This document shows positions 43,194-57,754 of a DNA stretch of 64,000 bases, in pieces. A program made the position numbers and the translations under genes. Under the pieces are notes generated by a model, which worked only from the letters and a program-made list of their open reading frames with translations, did no database searches and was not told the origin of the DNA. Within the stretch, counting starts at the first letter, position 1. Every line of letters starts with the position of its first letter. Source of the stretch: Pelobates cultripes (taxonomy: Eukaryota; Chordata; Amphibia; Anura; Pelobatidae); the NCBI GenBank assembly GCA_933207985.1, contig OW240916.1, positions 132,484,834 through 132,548,833 on the forward strand, given 5' to 3'.

Positions 43194-44270
43194 CCTTCTC
43201 AACTTCCTTTACTTCAGCACAAGTGTCTAATTATATATATCTTTAGACACTCATTTTTTTTTGTCTTATTTAATTTCTTTCTGTTTATTCGTGTTGTTAG
43301 TATATATAAAACATATTAAGTTTTGTGGATTTCAAAATAAAAGTGGACTACACCTTGGCCTATTGAAGATGGGGGAAATGTATCTTTTTCCAAGATGTTT
43401 CAGTCTATTCTCAAATGTATCCATCCTGTGAGTAGGTTGTTTTATCATGCACAGTTGTACTTTTCTGATACTTATATTCATTTGCAGTTTTACCAGAATA
43501 AAAAGGCCATGAAATGTAGATTTTGTAGAGTTATATTATATATATATTATATGCTGCATGTACCGTTACATTATACCTTGGAAAACAAACACTGTCTTCT
43601 GTGAAAAAAACAAACAAACACAAAAAGCTTCACAAAATATGTTATCTCGGAGCAGATAGATGGTCTATTTTCATATGCTGCATCTCTTCAGCTGAGCCAG
43701 GAGGCTATGAATTTCGCAGTCTATTGCCAGGCCCCCAGGGAAGTTTATTAATCACTGGCAAGGAGAGGGTCTCACTTCTTTCCCCATGATGATCCCACGG
43801 AGCTTACAATTATATCTTGCCAACCTAAGTGCGATTTCTCCCAGTGTGGCAGTGAACCCTCCTTTTATCCCGAGGATGAGAAAGTGGGAAGGCTTAGGCA
43901 AAAATGACTGGATTATTTTTATAGCAATCTACATAAACGCCAAATAAGCAAGATACGTGCTAAAAGCAACTTTTTTTTCTCTCTCAAAGGCTGAATTTCT
44001 CATATTGAGAAGGGACACATAAATAGCTTTGAATAGAGCATTGAATTTAATGTAGATTCACATATTCGTTTTCCCTAATCTTTTCTGCTTAACCCAAATC
44101 TGCATGTATACTCCTGTTAATGTTCCTTTTCAAAGTTAAAACTTTTATATTGAAAGGAAACCCAGGAAGTTGTCTGGAGAGCATTTGAAGGCATTCCTGC
44201 CTGATTGTACATAACAAAATGAACATTTAGTTCATAATCTTATTGCTTCAGTGTTGTTTTTATTTTATAG
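43194..44270. other. Copy B mate of 29826-30726 plus B-specific sequence
   Basis: About 170 bp after 43193 is absent from copy A; the rest is colinear with it. No gene recognised. Confidence 0.5.
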
Positions 44271-44406
44271 CAGGGATAGGCAACCTTCGGCACCCCAGAA
44301 GTTGTGGACTATATCCCCCACAGTGCTCTTACACCCATAATGCTGGCAAAGCATCATGGGAGGTGTAGTCCAAAACATCTGGAGTGCCGAAGGTTGCCTG
44401 TGCCTG
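44271..44406. mobile_element. hAT-type MITE, copy B
   Basis: Mate of 30727-30862 at offset 13544. The right flank reads CTCTATAG, closer to the left TTTTATAG than in copy A. Confidence 0.8.
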
Positions 44407-45101
44407 CTCTATAGAGAAACATTTCTCTTTCATGGTCCCATTATGTTCCTCAGCATCTCTGCAGATGGACTTTCATGGACAGTCCCCTTCTCCCACACTT
44501 CACCTCACCTATTTTACGTCAGTATTTATGTATGCTTTCTAGTAGCCAGATGAAGGAGAGGTCTGAGCACATTGCAGGTATTGTGAGCAGGATGCAATAG
44601 CCACTGAATGTAGCAAAATTTCATTTTTAAAGAGTTACTCCAGCCACCATGACCACTTCAGTGATTTGAAGTAGTCATGATGGAAGAAGTCAGTATGTGC
44701 AGGGTTTCAGCTTTAAAAACTGCACATACTGAGATATTTGTAATTATTTGCTAATTGCACCCTCAGCACACGTGACATTGGCAGCTCAGAGCTCTATTCC
44801 GGGCTGTCAGTGTCCATTCTGTGCATTAAAAATGTCTGTTGTCAGTGCGTACTGCACACTGCCGACAAACATGATAATCCTCCCCTTGCAGACAAAGCGT
44901 CTGCAAGGGGAAGATTGCTATCCCCTCCAATACTCCAATCCATATTGCGCTCCATCTAACCTCCTTGTGTTGCAAATTGTTGTTTTTTTGTTTTGTTTTT
45001 TTAAAAACCCTTCCTCCTCTCTACACCCTCTCCTTGCAGGTCTTGAGCGCTGCCATTCGCTCTGAACCGGCTAATTTCTACAATCACAGGTTTATCTATG
45101 A

Positions 45102-45237
45102 CAGGAATAGGCGACCTTCGGCACTCCAGATAATGTGAACTACATCCTCCATAATGATCTTACACCCATAATGCTTTCAAAGCATCATGGGAGGTGTAGT
45201 TCAAAACATCTGGAGTGCCGAAAGTTGCCTATGCCTG
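45102..45237. mobile_element. hAT-type MITE nested in TTAA element, copy B
   Basis: Mate of 31539-31674 at offset 13563. The surrounding third-subfamily TTAA element spans about 44628-45383. Confidence 0.8.
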
Positions 45238-46081
45238 CTCTATGAGCTTCACCCAGTGAGTAAAATTTTAATTTTGCAGGTTTTACTGCAAATCGAGGGG
45301 GGGACATCTTCAACATGGTGCCTAGTAGGGCATTTTACACAGGAAAGATCCCCCCCCCCTCAAAAGGGTTAGCATAACCCTTCAATTATATGCAAATGTT
45401 TCAGACCCTCCTTTAAATATTGCTACTTACAGGACAAACAAATATATGAAAAATTCAATTATATAATTTTACAAATATTTCATTTAGATTTTATACCTAA
45501 ACAGCAGTCTATGTAGGGAATTTCCGTTTTATCCTTGCTAACTATGCAAACGATATTGAAAATAAACTTTATTTTTTTAAATGTACAGGAAGGAACATAA
45601 TAGTAAAGAAGTATAGGTCAAGCAGCATTATTTGCTGGGGTTCATTTCCCTTAAGTCTTAGAGAATTATGGTTTAAAAGCTTTTGGCAGATGTCACCACA
45701 CACTTTAATTATATCTAATTTAGCTTTCCTCTTTTTATGTCAGCTGCACAGTTGATCAATCGATACAAGAAGTATAGTAAATACACAGGGTCTGGTTAAT
45801 TGTTTCAGCTGCAGGTTGAACAACTCCCAGAGATTTATTTATAAGATAAAGTCCCACAAAAAAAACAATCTTATGTTGCATCGATAGCCATTATTTTCAG
45901 TTTTCTCTTGTTTGCTGCCAGGAGGCTAAATTCACTAATGTCTGTTAAGTGGGGTTGTCCAACAATTCAGGGTTAACTGTCATTTATGTTAATTGTTCCG
46001 AACATGCTTTTGCAGTGCAATAGCTGCAACATAGGCTAAGGCCTACTGGAAACTTAGGCCAAAGCAAAAAAGGGAGACAAC

Positions 46082-47048
46082 TAAATTTTTTTTTTTTTTT
46101 AATTCTTTATTTTTGCTGTGCATAAGATAACAATTGAGCTTGTGATGCCACAACAGCAAACGCAGTTTCAATAATGTCAAATAGAGTAATACAGAAGCAT
46201 GGCATTGACATAATAGCACTCTTTTTTAAAAGGTAATAACAGGCTAATCAGACAGGCAAATATGTATTAGATATGACCACTGGACAGATTGCTGGGACTA
46301 GGCAAATTAACCACTGTTTTAGCATGTAAAATGCAAGTTAGTGAACCACTGGGACTAGGCTAAGCATTATAATGCTGCACCAGACAAAGTGAAACTAGGC
46401 AAGATTAGGTAAACATGTCAAAGAAAAATAAAAAAAAGAGTACAGAGAAGGTGCCGTTCGCCATTTTAAGAGGGGTCTATATCTCTAGTGGTGGGCTAAA
46501 AGCTGGGTTCATCCAACCCCCATAGGTGTCACAAGTATGGCACTATCAAGGAAGTTCTGCTTGGGACTGGCTGCAGACTGGTGTCGAAGGTGTATTCTCC
46601 CCCCCGTCCCAACCCACATAAGGGCAAGCTTCACCATTCCTCTGACTCTACGGTTTTCGCTTGCCATGACCTTCCCCTCCTAGGGGTAGTTGACAGCTGT
46701 AGTGCTAGTTTGCTGCTGACAACGGTGGATCTTCTGCACCCGAAATCGCATTGTAAGACCTCTGCCAAGTCTCTGGTTATACTGGCGGGGGAATGGTCCA
46801 GCAGATGGCTGCTTCGTGCTTGGACGGGACTTTCCCGCCTTCCTGGTCTCACATCTCGGCTCCCTCCTGAGACACGTTCCGAGCCTCCGGCTCACGTCTG
46901 TGTAGCTGTATCCAGAATTGCTGAAATATTTCTTCCAATCGTAGCAGGCACTAAGCAGTAGAGCTGTGGAGGTTTTTTTTGGAGAGGCTCTGCTCCCATG
47001 CGCTCGGAGGGAGTGCATCCGCCATCTTGTGTTGCAGAGTGTCGTCCT
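46082..47048 (-). mobile_element. Poly(A)-tailed retroposon (L1-like), copy B
   Basis: Mate of 32519-33485. Here a homopolymer indel leaves a longer minus-strand frame (about 112 codons, 46680-47018) that includes SACYDWKKYFSNSGYSY. It has no recognisable domain. Confidence 0.5.
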
Positions 47049-48201
47049 TGTAACGACAAGGAGTGAGTGCTGCTAAAACATTCAATGGTGATCCAGTGGG
47101 GACGGGGATAACATCTGTTTTTATCCAGTGAGCTTCTATTTTTAGACAATTCCCAACTCTCTTCCTACGAAGAAGGAGATAGATGAAGATGATAATTGGA
47201 TTTAATTAGAGAAAGATGTCCATGCCCCCTTGTTTATTTCTATGTTCTTACTCTTGCTCTAGCAAGATTATAGTCCCTGGTTTCCAAGCATCTAGAACTG
47301 ACCAAACATTGACACCCCATGCTGTTTTTGTGAGTCCCCTTTGAATGGGACAGGTATATTTTATTAGTACATTTACAGTTAACTGGTCTTAATGTGTTAT
47401 TTACTGTAACAGTAAGGCCTTCTCCTGTGCAGTGGAAACCCCTAAACACTGGGAAAAGGCTAATGGAGGTTTTTTATTTAATACATTTTATTATATATTT
47501 AAGATGGCTCACTGAACCAATTCTGCAAAAAGGTATTGGTCATCTTTCCTGCCCCCCCTCCCATAAAGGAATGAAAAATGTATTTTACTTACCTCTTCTC
47601 CGTCATGGCGATGCTGTCTTGGAGGCCAGCCCTGCCTCCCTGGGTGAGATAATCTCAGCCAATCAAATGTTTTCCCTCCAGGTAGCATTGGGAGGCTAGC
47701 GCTCATGTGATGCAAAGCACCTCTATGTGCCACTTATCTAATTGAATAGCAAAATGTAAACAGTGCTGTTAAAGTGGAAACACCTTGGATAGAAACATAC
47801 CTTTTCCAAGTAAGTTTTGTAAATGAATGGGGAGTCGCTGGTTGGCTGAGAGAGTCGGCGGCACTCCACGCTTCCTGTAAGTAAAAGCCACTGAGGAAGT
47901 GGGGGGGACCTTAGAACGACGCTAGAGGCAACTTCAGGGTTAAACTGCTCAAAAATGATTTAACCCCTTGAGGTAAGAGTGCGTTTTGGGGAACTCTGGG
48001 CATCATAACAACTTAATTTACATTAACTTGTTTCGGTGCATGGAATGTTCCTTTAAAGAGAAAGAGGGTGACTAACTGCTCAGCATCTGCCTGTTTAATT
48101 AAGTTGTTTGACATGGTCAGCTATGGATCTGTCAGTGGCTATTTATAAAATACACTTTCTATTCAGTAGAAGATATTCTCTTAGGAGATTTTAAAACACA
48201 A

Positions 48202-51200
48202 GCATCACCAAATAAACTATAGCTAAGACCTGAGTTGATTTGAGCTCGATTACACTAAGTTGAGGGCATTAAAGACTTATATATTTATAGGAAACTCAGG
48301 TAGTCGTCTTGAGAGAATTTTAAGTAATTCCTCTCTAATTGTGTATAATGAAGTGGACATCCAGTTCATGTTATCATTTTTTTATATGGCATCATTGGTT
48401 CCCATTATTATATTGATCCTTTAAATTGTGTCCAAGCTTTGTAAAGCACACCTGTCACCTTTTAAAGATTTTATAATAATTAACTCCATGATAAAAAGTA
48501 ATGCTAAATCATTACCATTTAAACTTATTGAAATGAGCAAATATTGGTTAATTATAGATGAATACGAGATTGATTTACATGTTCATATAATGTTTATCCA
48601 TTGCTTGAAGTTATCTTCTTTACATTGTATCAAATCCTCTTGAAACTATGCTGCCAACAAATGGCTATTACACATGCCAAATTCAAATCTCTGTTTTGAT
48701 AATGGTCCAAACCCCAAATTGGGCATAATTACCTTCAGCTCCATTACTTTTGCGGTTAGATTAGGTTTATTAATGTTATATATTTTTAGCTTTCGGAGTA
48801 TTTTTTTGTTAATGCAATCGGTTTAGCATGTTTACAAAGTACCTGTCTGATTTGCAGTACCAGTTTATGGTGGAATTGGAGGTGTCCTTCTTCCTCCATC
48901 CCCATTATACGCAAGTATATATGTTGTACTTGATAAACAGGCATATGCATGCTTTTTAATCTGCATCATATATTTCTGATGAAATGTGAATGAATTAAAT
49001 TCCAAGCACCATAACCACTACAGCTCTTACATTTTTTGTATGTTTCTCACACACACACACACGCACATATATATATATATTTTTTTTTTTTTACATTTTC
49101 AGGTGTGTATTTGAGGCACATGCACTCCGAAATAAATAAAGATTGCCCAGCTCAAACCTTTTTCTTTCAATCTTATTTTAGAATGTAGAATATACTTTCC
49201 CCCTAGAATGTACACCCTTAACACCCTCTGTGTGTCCAACTCATCTTGTTTCAAATGCTTGTCTGTTAGTTCACCTATTACAGCACTGTGGAATTTGTTG
49301 GCGCTTTACAAACGTGCCAAACAAAATAATGACTTTTCTGGCCCTACAATGCCTTTATCAAGAGTTTGATAAAAACTTTGTTGTGCTGAAACGTCACCAT
49401 CTTGTTTGGCACCCTAAAATAAATTATCAGAAGACAAAGGTTTCCGCTGGACAATGCACCTTCAAAAGGACAAAGTCTCTCTACTTGTGTTATATTTCAG
49501 GCACATGTAGTGTAGTAGCTGTTGTTTTAAATTTAGTTTTCATTTTGTTCATTGGTTTATTTATTTGAATAGAATCTGATTACATACTTTCCTGTTTTTT
49601 TAACTTGCTGCTCTGTTAGTTATCTAAATAATGTACCCCCTAAAGATGACAAGTCTATCTGATTTTATTATATTGGCATTCATAGTTGAATATTTCTTCT
49701 GCCATATATACTGTATTAAAAAGAAAATATTACTTCACAGGTACTTAAATATAAAAAAAAAAATAAATTCAGAATCTGCAGATCATATGTTTTTATTTCA
49801 CTTGTAATAAGACAAAAATAGTAAAGGCGCATTAAGAATAGAGTGCACTTGTAAACCATATGTTCGAATGACAATTTCTACATTAATTTCAGTGAGTTTC
49901 AGATATTATAGGTGGATATGTGTGAAGGAAACCACAATAGGGCATTTTATGAATTTTTATATTTTGTATGACTCTGATTACATTCTCTATCAATGAAGTT
50001 GGAAACCATTGTAATTACCTGAAGATGTGTTGGCACCGACACAAATTAAAAAATGCTGCAAAAAACATGCTTGATAATGTTTAATGAAGCTAAAACTTTT
50101 ATGTATAATCCATCACCTAATTGAGGAATCGTTTTGCATTAAAGTGGCAATGTCACTTCTGAGCTTTTCATAACATAATTATACTCATCATAAAAACTTA
50201 TGTGATCTCCTTTGTGTCATGTAAGTGCCGATTTGTGACAAAGAACAGAGCCACATCCTGCCATTTTTCATCAGCTATTCCATGCAACTGCTGATTGGAG
50301 CAGACATCTTCCTGCCTGTTGTGTAATAGATCCCTATGTGCAAGATGATCTATGGGGTATACCTTTATCTTGCAGGAGTTAAAATCAACCCCATTTGGTA
50401 CTCACACAAGTGAGAGAAAGGATTAATAGTGATCTAACTGTGCAAAAGGGGCTAATGGGTGTTGGGCCAAAAAGGTGCTACTGGTTCCTGCTTACTCCAT
50501 ACAATTATTCATTTGTTTAGTTCTACATTGTAACTTAATAATGTATTCATTCTTTGTTTTTTGCTTGTTATGTATGGAGAGACACCTTTAAAGAAATGCT
50601 ACATCTTCTTGTGGTTCTCAGGGTTTTTGAGGGTTGTGCAAAAAAAGCTTTATATTTCAAAGCGTGATCTTTGTGGGCATGTTTTTGTTATGTGTGATTG
50701 TGTGTATGGTTTATTTTTGTTGATTCCAATGGTTTCCGTGATGATTGTCCCGATTTTAGAACTTTGCCCCACTCCTCTGTTAGCAAATCTTCGATATTTG
50801 TAACTTTATGCCGCATTGGATAGATAATGCCAGTACAGAATGCTGGTAACTATTTTTATACATGCCACAAAATTCTTAAACTACAATTATATCACTTTTC
50901 TGTATTGGTGCAGCTGGCTCACTCGTAGTTTTATCTGGCAGTAATCATGTTATACATAAGCACAGACACTAATTGTGTCACAATTGCTACTTTTCTCATG
51001 GAAACCCTTTTATACATTGCCCCAAATGTCTCAACAGGGAGTTTTCTGCAATGGAGAGCTGTGAGTTGATTTGACTGCATGCACTCCCATTGAACTCTGC
51101 ACCTGCTTGGAAACCTGCAAGGCTTCTATAAATCCTGCATTGTTAAAGTTCCTTAGTCCTTGGAACAATCTGTTTGTTCTATGCAAAATATTTAATGAGT

Positions 51201-52638
51201 ACAACATGGATATAACATTTCTCAAGTCTATGGTTTTTTTCTTGAGTGGCTATCTAAAACTCCTTCATTGGCTAAGCATGATGAGATCTGCAGTCCACAG
51301 TAACATGACAAAGGTTGCAGTTGACTGGGTAAGACCATTGTATTAATGTGTTTTCTTTCTGGTTCTCCAAGGCACATTGGCCTCGATTTAATAAGCTTTT
51401 CAACTGATTCAATACTGAGAAAAACTTTCCAAATGATTTATCTACAAAAGTCACCATTACGGTCTATGGGAATTGTTCTAGATAAATCATTTAGAAAATG
51501 TGTCGAACAGTATTGAATTATTTGGCAAGCCTATTAAATCAAGAACATTGTCTTCAACAAAACGGAAATTCGGCATTGCTGATGCTTAATTTGACATTAT
51601 GTTGTAAGTTCTTGCTTTTTAAGTTTTTATATGTGCAATTTTTTTATCTGCCCTTATAGACAAAGATGAACAGACAGTCAAATACTCTTTCTTTACAAAA
51701 GAGATTGACAGTGGGATACTGTAGAAATCCCTTATATTGTGTATTTGAGGTTAAATAATTTGACATGTATTAAACTGTTCACTCTAGCTGCAGTCTCAGT
51801 CAATTGCCATAAAATCATATTGAATTTGGTCTTTTCCATTGGAGTTATTTCCTATATGTACTGGAAAACCTCTGAAAGCGTACAGTAATGTTAAAGATAC
51901 TCTTTAAAGTATCCTCAAACTTCTCCCATTGTTTCCACTTCTCTTCCTCTTTCAGAATCTGTTCTTCCTTTTTGATCTATTTCTCTTAAAACATAAGAAA
52001 AAGTATGGACTACTTTGTCTTATATACTTTTCCTGCCTAATGTCAATTCTGTGCATAAAATTTGTCTGTCGACAGCGCTCGCTGCACACTGCCGAAAGAT
52101 GTAAAAGCGTCTTCCTTGCAGAAAGAGCCTGCTAGGGAGAAGCTCTTGTCTCCCCTTTCTCCCTCCCTCCTCCAAATCCCATCGACAATTTTATTTTATT
52201 CTTCGTCCTCCTTATCTACTACCCTCTCTCCCTCCCTTCAGTGGCTAAGAGCACGTGTATGCTCCCTGAGAGTGTAAAATAGTCAAATCAAATGTTTCTC
52301 CATTAGAAGCCTTTGATTGGACATCAACACAGCTCCCGTGATGTCAGACGGGGGTGCACCGAGCAGCACTGGGGAGCTTCACCAAGCGCTGGATTAAGGT
52401 AAGCAAAGTTACCTCTTTGAGTCTTTTTCTAGGGGGAACTGATAGAATAATACCAATATGTCATTATTCTATCATAAATGAAAAAGGGTTGGAGAAACTC
52501 CAAAACACTGTAATAAGCGAAGCTAAAAAAAGCTATCTATCTATCTCACAACATTTCATATGGCAGAGAACAAACACATTTATTCAGGGGTCGAGTCCTG
52601 GGAAATCCCCCCCCCCCAAATAAAATTATTATATGCTC
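48202..52638. other. Copy B unique DNA, apparently identical to copy A
   Basis: Mate of 34633-39069. I saw no difference by eye. No gene recognised. Confidence 0.6.
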
Positions 52639-53419
52639 GTATGCATATATATAGCTGGGTGAAGGGTTGACAGTGTGTGGGGGTTGAAAGTGATTGGAGA
52701 TGGTGATATTGTGTGGAGGGGTTGTGGGGGTGACAGTGTGTGTGTGAGGGGGAGGGTGACAGAGTGCATGTATGGGGGGAGTGACTGGGTGTGTGTGTGG
52801 AGAGGTGACAGAGTGTGTGAGGGGCGGTGACAGGGTTGTGGGGGGGCTGTGACGGTGTGTGGGGAGACAGGCTGGGGAAGGCTATGATAGGGTAGGGGGC
52901 CTGTGAGAGGTTGGGGGCTGTGAGAAGGTAGGGGGGCTGTGAGAATGTAGAGGGGCTGTGAAAAGGTAGATGGGCTGTGAGAAGGTAGGGGCTGTGAGAA
53001 GGTAGGGGCTGTGAGAGGGTTGGGGCAGTGAGGTGGGTACGGGGTCTCTAAGTGAGTAGTGGGTCTGTATATGGGTAGGGGGCTGCATGGTGGGTAGGGG
53101 GGGCTGTGAGTGGATAGGGGGACTGTGAGTGGGTAGGGGGGCTGTGAGTAGTTAGGGGCTCTGTAAGGTGGGTAGGGGTTCTGCAGGGTGAGTAGAGGGG
53201 CTGTAAGGTGGATAGAGGGGCTGTGAGTGGGTAGGGGAACTGTGAGTGGGTAAGGGGGTTGTAAGGTGGGTAGGGGGGATGTGAGTGGGTAGGGGGACTG
53301 TGAGTAGGTAGGGGTTCTGTACGGTGGGTAGGGGGGCTGTGAGTGAGTAGGGGGACTGTGAGTGGGTTGGGGTTCTGTAAGGTGGGTATGGGGACTGTGA
53401 GTGGGTAGGGGGGCTCACT
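52639..53419. repeat. G-rich minisatellite (copy B)
   Basis: Mate of 39070-39850; unit order and length appear unchanged. Confidence 0.9.
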
Positions 53420-53994
53420 GACTCACTGACAGACACACACACACACACACTCACAGACACACACTGACAGCCAGCCACACACACACACACACACACACAC
53501 ACATTATTTTTCTAAATTTAATTTAAATCCACCCAGCCTCCCTACCTTTGGGAGAGCTGGGTGGATTTTTTAACTGGAGTCCGGCATTTATTGTAGCTAC
53601 ACATTACTCTATATAGCTCCTAGAAAAGATAGAAAAGAAGGATAGAGAGATTTGTGCCCAAAATAGGGATTGTCATTCCTAAATAGAGATACTTGGGAGC
53701 AGGAAGGCAGGCGGGCGATCAGCTGAGTTCCAGGTGGGAGTGATGCCAGTGCTCCCTCGCCACCCGCCTGGAGTTCAACCGGCCGCCTCCCGCAAAGCTA
53801 ACAAGGCAAATGCCTTGTTTGCATCGCGTGCAAACAAGTCCGTGAAGACTACTAACGAGAACGATGCTCCTGCTGTGGAAAAAGTGCAGGAACACCTTTC
53901 CTACGCGTTCCTGTAGGACTCGAGTCCTGCATTTATTGTAGCTACACATTACTGTAAATACTGTGTGTGTGTATGTATGGTATACATAGGCGTG

Positions 53995-54044
53995 CGCAGC
54001 CTATTGCATTAGGGTGTGCACCCTAAAGCACAAACATACGCCGC

Positions 54045-54111
<67 letters not shown>

Positions 54112-55011
54112 TATATTCACAGACACACACACTCACAGACACACTCACACACACTGACACACACATACTCACACACTTACAGACACACACTGACACACAC
54201 ACACTCACTGACACATACTCACACACTCACTGACACACACACTCACAGACACATACTCACACACTCACACTGACACACACTCACAGACACATACTCACAC
54301 ATTCACACTGACACACACTCACAGACACACACTCACATACTCACACATTTACACACAATCACAGACACACACTCACACACTCACAGACACACACTGACAC
54401 ACACACACTCACAGACACATACTCACATACTCACACACTCACTGACACACACAGACACACACACACACTCACAGACACACACACACACACTGACACATAC
54501 TCACTGACACACACTCACACATACTCACACACACACTGACACACACACACACAAATTATTATATTTAAAAAAAAAATTTTAAGTGTCCACCCAGCCTCCT
54601 ACCTGGAGTGCTGGTGGACTTGTTCCTGGGGTCCAGTGGGGGCAGGCGCCTTTCTCCAGCTCAGCCGCGGCGAGGGAACTCTCTGCTCTCTGCTTCCTCT
54701 CCCCGCGCGGGCTGTCTGCTCGAGCTGGAATATGACGTCATATTCCGGCTCCCGGCATCAGCGCGCGGCGAGAGGAAGCAGAGAGCTCCCTCGCCGCGGC
54801 TGAGCTGCAGGGTGGGGGGGAATCATCACCTCTTGCCCTCCCATGACAGGGGCAAGAGGTGAAACAGGGGGCACTGAGTGCCTGCAGGAACAGCGTTCCT
54901 GCTCAAAAAAAGTGCAGGAACGCTGTTCCTGCAGGACTCAAACCATAGGCGTGCGCACGGGGATTAGGGTGTGCCCAGGCACACCCGGCACACCCCGTGC
55001 GCACGCCTATG
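53995..55011. mobile_element. TIR element with CATAGGCGTGCGCA ends (copy B)
   Basis: Mate of 40426-41442. Its right terminus marks the end of the duplication. Confidence 0.6.
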
Positions 55012-57746
55012 ATGGTATAGCATTCGCATATGTGCAACCTTCTTTATTGGTGTAGCAAGGCTGTTACTAAATCCATTCTTTTTTTTGTAATATTAAAAGA
55101 TGTGAACATAGTTCCTTGCGGAGAGGCCATCTGTTCTCACAGTTTGTGTAAATAATCATGATAACTAGTTAAAACTGTTGGTACAATCAATTTTTTTTCA
55201 ATGAAAGGAAATGTGCTAAGCTGACAAAAAGCGAAAAAGTAAAAGCAAGCCTGCATTTATTATGGGCTTTTGTGTATTGCATATACAGTATAATAGAGTT
55301 GTAGTAATGGAAAAAAACTGTTATATTTTATTGACTGAACTAAACTAAAATATTATTTACATTCATTCTTCTAAAAGCATAATCCCACTGGAGGAATATA
55401 ATTTTTATTTAATCAAAATGCAGTTTAACTGCAGTATCGTGACACATTTTCAGTGTGGAGGCAGCCATTTTGGAATCGCACTAACTTTTGATGCTCAGTG
55501 AGAGTTTGTTGATCAAATAAAACAAGCTTGCCGAGTGCATTTAATGTCAGCAGTCAGTCAGAATTTTCCTAGTGGCTGCACAAAAAAGGTAAGGGTTCTG
55601 ATGATGCTGTGTGCCCAAAGAAAACACTGAATAACCCTGGTTAATTAGAAATGTGTTATTCATATAAAAAAGAATCCTGCAAAACAAACCCCTTTGTGGT
55701 GACTGCTGTACTCTGTTACAAAAAACTCTGTTTTTAAAAATCCAGTCATATTGATAGTACAGTAATACTTGCTATTACTGGAAGCTTCATTCAAGAGGCT
55801 ATCCAGCAATAATCTGAAAATGCTTCCACCTGGGATAAGACTTATGTGACAGCGAGATAACAAATACCCTATGCCATGATTGACAACCTATGATTGGCTG
55901 CAGCAGTGCATGCTGAGATCAGCTGTCAATGGGCATCACTGGTGAGGCGGTCCAGCAGCAGGGACTTGATTGACCTCAGGCTGTCTGATCACCCTGGGAG
56001 CCAATCATAGTGATGACATGCCTAAGTTGACAGGTAACACAATATGATCTCTGTGATTGGCCCTTTACAGCCATCAGTCAACATGGGGACCAATGTACTA
56101 AACAGTTGCTAGGGTTATTTAAGGGTTAAACAGGGTTAGTTAAGAATAGGAATAGCTAAGGTTATGATTTGCTGTGGTTAGCATTAGGGCTAGATAGGGT
56201 AAATATTTTACAAAGCTCAAAATAGCAACAAAGTTTGGCCCTGTTCACTATGGTGACACAGGTATTGCCACTTTACCAAATAGCAACTCTAGTAATGAGA
56301 TTTTAACATGAATACGTTGTGTCTTTTATTTGATCTTGCAAGCTCCCCAAAGACGTGACAAAGGTATGTATACATGTGGGTTATTGCTATACTTGGAAGA
56401 TACAGTTGAGTAGTAAACCTGGGGTCTTTGAAGTACTATGGTGCACAAGGCTTCTGAAATCCACAATTAAAGTTTAATATTTATGCAAAATATAGAAAAG
56501 ATAATTTATCGCTAGATTCATCAGGAATTGGTGATGAAATGAGAAAGTGAAGAGACTAAAAAAAACCCACATTAAAAATCACAAGTTGTGTTCTATTACA
56601 AATGGTATGCTATGATGGGAGTAAAATGCAGTTGGGGGCTTCTACTTTGCCCATAAATTAGAAATCTGAAAACTGAAAAATGTCTGTAATTTTAACCTAT
56701 AACATCTCAAAAATCTAGCAAAGGTTTCCTTGGGGGGAAATTGTGCACACGGGGGCTGCAGCAAAATAAATCTGCAGTCTTTGCTGCAAATGGCCTGTGA
56801 AATTTCACACGAAAATTAAATGTTTGAGAAAAAAAACACAAAAATATAAGCAGTAGATTTGGCAGAGTTTAACCCCAAAGGTGTTCCAGGGCCAGGCACT
56901 TCCTGCCACCATAACAAGTTAATGTCTAAGAAGTTGTTATGGTGCCCAAACTGGTCCTTTAATGCATTGTGTTTTCTCTGAACATTTTTTCCCCCCTTTT
57001 TTTTTTTTATTGATAATTTTACTTAAGATATGTATTCATTTTAATTCACTTATAATTATTTAACATTTTTGAAGCATGACTGTCAGTATGGATAATGAGA
57101 AATTCACCTGCCAATCAGTAAATTGAGACAGTGAAATATACTATTTTGGGATCTCAGACTATCTGGCCTGGTACATAGTTCAGTATAGATTATGCATTTT
57201 ATATATGATAACTGGACATTCTGTTAAAGGGGGCATTTGGATCAGGCTTTTTTATGTTTTGAAAATGTCTGCATTTTAATAATTTCAGTAAACTAAGATC
57301 CTTGATTGCAAGCAAATGCTATCAATACAAAAACTCCACCTCAGGTCGAATTAGGGTTTCTGATATTCTGCACTAAACTATCTATTTTTAAACATCTCAT
57401 ACATTGAAATGATCCACCCCTTTTCCCTCCTGCTGTACACTTTCACACCTCTTGGTCTAATTAGGCATTTCCCAGTACATTATTTCTTCAGCAAAACAAG
57501 CAGTGTTTTCAATGCATTCAGAGTGTGATCAGATTAAAAATAACTAATGTCTTTGCATGTAGTATATTATTCTAGATCCAGAGAACTGCACGTAAATGGA
57601 TATCAGACTACAATACCATCCTTTTAGTTAATCAAAGTTATGGAAAATATTTCAATATTTTATATATAAATATATATAAAGTGCTACTGGAAAAATGCAA
57701 GCAATTGCTTCTCTGAAAGACTATTCCATTAAATTTAAACTTATGA
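55012..57746. other. AT-rich, mostly unique DNA
   Basis: A TTAA-subfamily remnant lies at about 56870-56962 (ACCATAACAAGTTAATGTCT / AACTTCTTAGACATTAACTT-type symmetry, ending CTGGTCCTTTAA). No supported gene. Confidence 0.5.
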
Positions 57747-57754
57747 CACTAGAC

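Larger units (their letters stand above)
41829..55011. repeat. Segmental duplication, copy B (13,183 bp)
   Basis: Second direct copy, mate of 29004-41442. Compared with A it carries extra blocks at about 42263-42788 and 43165-43364, a 19-bp insertion at about 44595 (AGCCACTGAATGTAG region), a 7-bp insertion at about 47099, and scattered substitutions, all before about 48201. Its right edge at CGCCTATG is followed by unrelated sequence. Its repeats are those of copy A at matching offsets. Confidence 0.97.

Noticed and set aside
46680..47018. 112-codon minus-strand frame in copy B as a possible gene
   Set aside because: It lies inside a poly(A)-tailed retroposon and is broken in copy A by an indel; no recognisable domain.
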